DNA of 8,752 bases. Origin: DAOTXL01 sp034434895. GTDB lineage: Bacteria > Chloroflexota > Anaerolineae > JAAYZQ01. The notes under the pieces were generated by a model. That model was not told the origin of the DNA, did not search any database, and saw only the letters and a program-made list of their open reading frames with translations. Positions 5,206 to 8,752 of the stretch are shown piece by piece (positions within the stretch are counted from its first letter, which is position 1; each line of letters starts with the position of its first letter). Both the position numbers and the translations under genes were made by a program. The stretch lies in assembly GCA_034434895.1 (NCBI GenBank), contig DAOTYI010000272.1:1-8752 (forward strand). The letters run 5' to 3'.

Positions 5206-6675
5206 TTATCGGCTCAGTCGCCAGCGGGTGCCCTCCGGCCCGTCCTCCAGGACCACTCCCAACTCTGCCAGGCGGTTGCGGATGGCATCGGCCCGGGCCC
5301 AGTCGCGGGCCTGGCGGGCTTCCTGCCGCAGGTCAATCAGCAACCGCAGCAGGCGATCCACCAGTTCGCCCCCCACCTGCCGGCCCAGGTCGGCGGGCAC
5401 CAGGCCCAGCACGTCGCCGCCCAGCTCCCGATAGAGGGCCTCTATCGCCTCCAGCGTCCCCCGGCTGACCTCTCGTGCACCTCCCGGCTGGCCCGGGCTG
5501 AGCAATGCGTTCACCTCCCGGCTCAGGTCGAACAGCACGGCGATGGCCTGAGGGGTGCTGAAATCGTCATCCATGGCCGCCACAAAGCGGGCTCTGTACT
5601 CCTCCAGCCTGGCCGCCCAGCCGGCATCCAGGCCACCTGCGGGGGCGCTGGCCAGCCGCTCGCGGACCAGACTCACGGCGCCATACAGCCGTTCCAGCCC
5701 CCGGTCGGCGGCATCCAACGCCTCCTGGCTGAAATCGGTGGGCGAGCGGTAGTGGCTGCTCAGGATGAAGAAGCGAAGGGTCATCGGCCGGTAGCGCCTG
5801 AACATCTCTTTGAGGTAGATGGCATTGCCCAGGCTCTTGCCCATCTTGACGCCATCTACGGTGACCATATTGTTCAGCAGCCAGTAGTTGCAGAACGGCA
5901 GGCCGGTGGCCGCCTCGATCTGGGCGATCTCGCACTCGTTATGAGGAAAGATATTCTCCAGCCCCCCGCCGTGGATATCGAACGGTTGGCCCAGGTACCG
6001 GGTGGCCATCACCGAGCACTCCAGGTGCCAGCCTGGATAGCCCCATCCCCACGGACTGGGCCAGCGCAGGATATGGCCCGGTTCGGCCTTTTTCCACAGG
6101 GCAAAGTCGGCCGGATGGCGTTTTTCCGGGTTGACCGCCAGCCGGGTGCCCTCCTCCTGCTCCTCCACCCTGCGCCCCGACAGCTTGCCGTACTCCGGCC
6201 AGCTTGACACGTCAAAGTAGACTGAGCCGTTGACCTCGTAGGCATGGCCGCGCTCCAACAACAGCCTGACCAGTTCGATCTGCTCGGTGATGTGGCAACT
6301 GGGTCGGGGGAAGATATTGGGCCGCACCCAATTCAAGGCATCCATATCCTCAAAGTAACTGCGCATGTAGGTCTCGACCAGTTCCATCGGCTCAACCCGG
6401 TCCCTGGCCGCCCGTTTGAGGATCTTGTCCTCCCCCTCATCGGCATTGTCGGTCAGGTGGCCCACATCGGTGATGTTCTGCACATAGCGCACCTGATAGC
6501 CACAATAGCGAAGGTAGCGGACGATCGTATCGAACGAGACATAGACCTTGGCGTGGCCGATGTGGGCATGGTCATAGATCGTCGGCCCGCAGACATAGAT
6601 GTGGACCCGGCCCGGGCGGATCGGTTTGAACTCCTCTTGACGACGGGTCAGATAGTTGTATACGGTTAATGCCAT
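5206..6675 (-). CDS. cysS: Cysteinyl-tRNA synthetase
   Basis: 489 residues; class I synthetase that activates cysteine with ATP and charges tRNA-Cys in the cytoplasm. The HIGH signature is at 38-41 (DHAHIGHAKV). The active-site zinc ligands expected by alignment with the E. coli enzyme are present: C29 (YVCGPTIYD), C220 (WHLECSVM), H245 and E249 (FPHNECE). The KMSKS loop reads KMGKS (277-281), a variant also found in other bacterial CysRS. The helical DALR-type domain starts near residue 362 (FVAAMDDDFSTPQA), and the C-terminus (ARADAIRNRLAELGV ... GTRWRL) is the normal anticodon-binding tail. ATG 6675 was chosen over the upstream in-frame ATG 6741 because MALTVYNYLT is the family's normal start and a strong AGGAGGTGA (6689-6681) precedes it by 5-8 bases. 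The preceding 137 bp hold a Cys-codon-rich ORF and structures that may regulate this gene. Confidence 0.97.
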   Translation of the reverse strand: MALTVYNYLTRRQEEFKPIRPGRVHIYVCGPTIYDHAHIGHAKVYVSFDTIVRYLRYCGYQVRYVQNITDVGHLTDNADEGEDKILKRAARDRVEPMELVETYMRSYFEDMDALNWVRPNIFPRPSCHITEQIELVRLLLERGHAYEVNGSVYFDVSSWPEYGKLSGRRVEEQEEGTRLAVNPEKRHPADFALWKKAEPGHILRWPSPWGWGYPGWHLECSVMATRYLGQPFDIHGGGLENIFPHNECEIAQIEAATGLPFCNYWLLNNMVTVDGVKMGKSLGNAIYLKEMFRRYRPMTLRFFILSSHYRSPTDFSQEALDAADRGLERLYGAVSLVRERLASAPAGGLDAGWAARLEEYRARFVAAMDDDFSTPQAIAVLFDLSREVNALLSPGQPGGAREVSRGTLEAIEALYRELGGDVLGLVPADLGRQVGGELVDRLLRLLIDLRQEARQARDWARADAIRNRLAELGVVLEDGPEGTRWRLSR

Positions 6676-6676
6676 G

Positions 6677-6808
6677 TTATTCACCTCCTGGCTGGATAGG
6701 GATCGGAATCGAAGCGGTGTTGGGATGCTGCCATGCCTCACGGCAGCATCCCATCAGACAGATGCAGGTCCTTTTCCAGCCCCAAGGTGGAATCAACAGA
6801 ACCGCCAT
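6677..6808 (-). CDS. Candidate cysteine-rich leader peptide of cysS (43 aa)
   Basis: Small ORF from ATG 6808 to TAA 6679-6677, too short for usual gene calling. Four of its 43 residues are cysteine, clustered at 15, 17, 21 and 22 (KRTCICLMGCCREAW), while the long neighbouring proteins are Cys-poor. Its stop is one base before the cysS ATG, so the ORF runs through the cysS Shine-Dalgarno. Its start lies four bases after the stop of the kinase-like gene. The local ribosome site is poor (AAGG only 3-4 bases away), so initiation may depend on coupling to that gene. Cys-codon leader ORFs that sense Cys-tRNA shortage are known before cysteine genes in Actinobacteria; the same role here is inferred. 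Against it: the cluster partly comes from the GCTGC of the hairpin arm, and no homologue could be checked. Confidence 0.55.
   Translation of the reverse strand: MAVLLIPPWGWKRTCICLMGCCREAWQHPNTASIPIPIQPGGE
6682..6789 (-). promoter_or_regulatory. Possible long-range helix sequestering the cysS Shine-Dalgarno
   Basis: On the minus strand CACCTT (6789-6784) pairs with GAGGTG (6687-6682), including one T-G wobble. After a 2x2 mismatch, GGCTGGA (6781-6775) pairs with TCCAGCC (6696-6690). This makes 13 pairs covering most of the AGGAGGTGA ribosome site. The 5' strand is inside the leader ORF (codons 7-12), just before the first Cys codons. A ribosome stalled at residues 15-17 would cover it and free the cysS start. 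The pairing is read from sequence; the regulatory meaning is inferred. Confidence 0.4.
6721..6753 (-). promoter_or_regulatory. Perfect 12-bp hairpin in the cysS leader
   Basis: Arms 6753-6742 and 6732-6721 (TGGGATGCTGCC / GGCAGCATCCCA on the minus strand) enclose a 9-nt loop. The 5' arm contains the leader ORF's Cys21-Cys22 codons (6748-6743). No T-run follows toward cysS, so it is not a simple terminator. It sits inside the proposed Shine-Dalgarno helix, 31 bases before the AGGAGG of cysS. Confidence 0.65.
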
Positions 6809-6812
6809 GCCC

Positions 6813-7550
6813 TTATCCATCCGCCTCGGCCGCAGCCGGCTGTTGAGCGGCAGCTTGGGCGCTCAGGATCAACTCCACCGCCCTGGCCACCGGAATGCGG
6901 CCGGTGTTGATCACCAGGTGATACAGCAAAGGGTCCAGCCAATCCACATTGTGATAGCGATGCAGATAGTCGGCGCGGGCCCGGTCGCTGGCCCGCACCC
7001 GGTTTTGAGCCTCTCGTCTGTTCAATCCTTCACGGCTCATGACAACCTCGATGCGATAGGCCAAAGGGGCAACCACCTGCACGTGCAGGGCCGTTGGGTG
7101 CTTGCGCAGCAGAACCTGTCCACCCCGGCCCAGGATCAGCACATTGCCTTCGCGGGCCAGTCCCCGGATCACCAGGCCGACCATGCGCACATAGGCATCC
7201 AGCGAGGCGCTGATGGGAGGCGCTGTGGGCGAAAACAGCCCGGCGAAGGGGATGGTCAGGCCAGGCAGCACAGGATAGGCGACGTCGGCCTCACCGATCT
7301 GCGGTTCGGGCAGGGGGGCCAGGCTCTGCAGGCCGGGCATCATGCGCAGCGCCTTGAGCATCCGGTTGACCAGCCCGCGCTCCCCTTCCTGTTCCAGTTC
7401 GGCCAGGGCCACCTCTGGCACGCCGGCCCGCTGCGCCGCCCGATTGATCGTATCGGCGTCAATCAAACGCAGGCCGAGAGCCTGCGCCACCTGGGCAGCA
7501 ATCTCTTCTCCGTGGCTGCCCAGCTGGCGCGAAAGGGTGATGACCGTCAT
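6813..7550 (-). CDS. Cytidylate kinase-like protein (Cytidylate_kin2 family)
   Basis: 245 residues. The N-terminus MTVITLSRQLGSHGEEIAAQ (1-20) and D31 in LIDADTI are where nucleotide monophosphate kinases carry the P-loop and the following acidic strand. The usual GxxGxGK(S/T) is replaced by QLGSHGEE, so the ATP-phosphate-binding lysine is absent, as I recall for this family in general. VLILGRGGQVLL (137-148), ALHVQVVAPLAYRIEVVM (154-171), ASDRARADYLHRYHNVDW (187-204) and LLYHLVINTGR (208-218) match the family's typical C-terminal half, including the LID-like arginines. Substrate is unproven; canonical CMP kinase activity should not be assumed. The Ala-rich C-terminal ~231-245 looks like a disordered tail. 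The ATG overlaps the TGA of the upstream PIN-TRAM gene (ATGA), indicating translational coupling, and GGAGG lies 12 bases before it. The stop is four bases before the cysS leader ORF. Confidence 0.85.
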   Translation of the reverse strand: MTVITLSRQLGSHGEEIAAQVAQALGLRLIDADTINRAAQRAGVPEVALAELEQEGERGLVNRMLKALRMMPGLQSLAPLPEPQIGEADVAYPVLPGLTIPFAGLFSPTAPPISASLDAYVRMVGLVIRGLAREGNVLILGRGGQVLLRKHPTALHVQVVAPLAYRIEVVMSREGLNRREAQNRVRASDRARADYLHRYHNVDWLDPLLYHLVINTGRIPVARAVELILSAQAAAQQPAAAEADG

Positions 7551-8602
7551 CGGTTGCCTGTTCCTCCAAAATCAGGTTGGGCGAACACCAGCCGCCCTTC
7601 TGTCTTTTGCAAAACCTTTTTGACCACCACCGGGATGGTCTGGCCGATGTAGGGCCGTCCTTCCTCGACGACGATCATCGTCCCATCGTCCAGGTAGCCG
7701 ACCCCCTGCCCCAGCTCCTTGCCCTCCTGACTGATCTTGACCTGCAGGCTCTCTCCCGGCAACAAGACCGACTTGACGGCGTTGGCCAGTTCGTTGATAT
7801 TCAAGATCACCACCCCCTGTAGCTGCGCGACCCGATTCAAGTTATAGTCGTTGGTGACGATGGGGCAACGCAGGCTCTTGGCCAGCATGATCAACTTGTC
7901 ATCCACTTCATGCGCTTCCGGCACATCCATGTCGGTAATGCGCACCGGCACCACCGACTCCTCTTTGAGCCGGTTCAGCATGTCCAACCCCCGCCGCCCC
8001 CGGTTGCGCCGCAGGACATCGGGGGAGTCGGCGATATGTTGCAGCTCATTCAGCACAAAGCGCGGGACCAGCATGGTGCCGCTGATAAATCCGGTCTGGC
8101 TGATGTCGGCAATCCGGCCGTCTATGATCACGCTGGTGTCGAGGAGCACCGGCCTTTCATCCAGGGGCACCGCCTCGCCGCCGAGCCGGCCGCCGATGAG
8201 AGCAAAGATGTCCTTCTGGCGCATGATCATGATGGCCATGCCCAGATAGCCAAACAGGATCGCGCCGATAAAAGGCAGGACCTCGCCAAAGGGAGTCGGC
8301 AGGTTAGACAGGATGGGTGACAACAGAGCAGCCACGATCAGACCCAGAATGAGGCCGATGATAATGGCGAACAGCTCCTGGGCCGGGAGCTGGCGGATCC
8401 TGCGCCGCAGCCAGCGGATCGGTTGGATCGTTATCCAGGGGGTGATGAGGGCCCCCAGGGCCACACCGGCCAGCATCAGCACCACAATGAGCCGCAGGGA
8501 TTGTTCTGGGGGTTCATGACCGGCGATATACTCTCCCAGCCGCCAGCCGACGACCCCCAAAATGGCCGCGCCGATCAATCGCAAAAAAAGATCCAGAATC
8601 AT
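7547..8602 (-). CDS. Membrane-anchored PIN-TRAM domain protein (YacL-like)
   Basis: 351 residues. The N-terminal ~130 residues form four hydrophobic segments (about 4-22, 36-56, 77-97, 106-126). A PIN nuclease-fold domain follows (~150-275) with the acidic set D155 and D161 (LLDTSVIIDGRI), E186 (VLNELQ), D234/D235 (EVDDKL) and D252 (VTNDYNLNR), so metal-dependent RNase activity is plausible. A TRAM RNA-binding domain ends the protein (~278-340, LPGESLQVKISQEGKELGQGVGYLDDGTMIVVEEG). This is the full architecture of Bacillus YacL, a protein of unknown precise role that also lies upstream of cysS and rlmB. ATG 8602 was preferred over the in-frame ATG 8641 because AGGAGG is ten bases upstream and the hydrophobic segment then starts at once. 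It is first in the minus-strand cluster and overlaps the next gene by 4 bp. The upstream 150 bp (8603-8752) show no convincing promoter. Confidence 0.9.
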   Translation of the reverse strand: MILDLFLRLIGAAILGVVGWRLGEYIAGHEPPEQSLRLIVVLMLAGVALGALITPWITIQPIRWLRRRIRQLPAQELFAIIIGLILGLIVAALLSPILSNLPTPFGEVLPFIGAILFGYLGMAIMIMRQKDIFALIGGRLGGEAVPLDERPVLLDTSVIIDGRIADISQTGFISGTMLVPRFVLNELQHIADSPDVLRRNRGRRGLDMLNRLKEESVVPVRITDMDVPEAHEVDDKLIMLAKSLRCPIVTNDYNLNRVAQLQGVVILNINELANAVKSVLLPGESLQVKISQEGKELGQGVGYLDDGTMIVVEEGRPYIGQTIPVVVKKVLQKTEGRLVFAQPDFGGTGNR

Positions 8603-8752
8603 TGCACGTAAGCCTCCTATTCCGTTTTCAGGGATAAACATCAGCCTATCACATCTTTTCCCCCCTCCGTAGTGAAATTCTGACCAGCGGTACAGAGGGT
8701 ATAAAGGTTCAATAAGTCAGGCATCTATTTGTTCAGCGCCCCTCCTCCCTTC

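Noticed and set aside
4394..5434. 346-codon plus-strand frame over rlmB
   Set aside because: Antisense shadow of rlmB and the end of cysS, which carry all expected motifs; the translation has no recognisable domain.
6676..6812. T-box riboswitch upstream of cysS
   Set aside because: The conserved T-box sequence (AGGGTGGnACCGCG type) and a terminator with a T-run are both missing. The Cys-rich ORF is a better explanation of the gap.
8603..8752. Promoter for the minus-strand cluster
   Set aside because: Pieces such as TTGAAC and TTTATA are present, but none combine with acceptable spacing. The promoter may be non-canonical or outside the window.
1..8752. CRISPR array, insertion sequence, phage or defence genes
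   Set aside because: No regularly spaced repeats, transposase motifs or integrase motifs were seen; all long genes are housekeeping, envelope or radical SAM families.

Overview
The window is a high-GC bacterial chromosome segment carrying six protein genes, one tRNA gene and one candidate leader peptide. The combination fits a Chloroflexota bacterium (Anaerolineae/Caldilineae-like): a large GT-C membrane glycosyltransferase with duplicated Pro/Gly-rich beta-sandwich repeats at its C-terminus, a B12-binding-type radical SAM enzyme, a 'cytidylate kinase-like' protein with a degenerate P-loop, and a membrane PIN-TRAM protein next to cysS and rlmB. This placement comes from remembered family style, not from a search.

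Layout. Positions 1-281 are a non-coding GC-rich leader with two perfect palindromes and a sigma70-type promoter. A GT-C glycosyltransferase (282-2651, +) follows and may be translated from a leaderless mRNA. A second promoter begins just after its stop codon and drives a radical SAM gene (2753-4201, +); the predicted transcript starts exactly at an 11-bp hairpin. A tRNA-Tyr (4289-4373, +) comes next with its own promoter, encoded CCA and intrinsic terminator. The rest is a convergent minus-strand cluster read from the right: PIN-TRAM membrane protein (8602-7547), overlapping by 4 bp a cytidylate kinase-like protein (7550-6813), then a short leader region, cysS (6675-5206) and rlmB (5170-4424). 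The PIN-TRAM ... cysS ... rlmB order recalls the Firmicutes yacL-ispDF-gltX-cysE-cysS-mrnC-rlmB cluster, with the middle genes replaced or lost.

The most interesting object is the 137-bp gap before cysS. It encodes a 43-codon ORF (6808-6677, minus) with four Cys codons within eight positions (residues 15, 17, 21, 22), and its stop codon lies one base before the cysS ATG. Two of the Cys codons lie in the 5' arm of a perfect 12-bp hairpin. The early part of the ORF is complementary (13 pairs with a 2x2 internal loop) to the region holding the strong cysS Shine-Dalgarno. This is the arrangement expected of a cysteine-responsive leader peptide controlling cysteinyl-tRNA synthetase. It is an inference from sequence alone.

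Other points of note are a family of small GTAG-headed or GGATGAATCC-cored palindromes between the plus-strand genes, and a probable terminator of the radical SAM gene that shares bases with the tRNA-Tyr -35 box.
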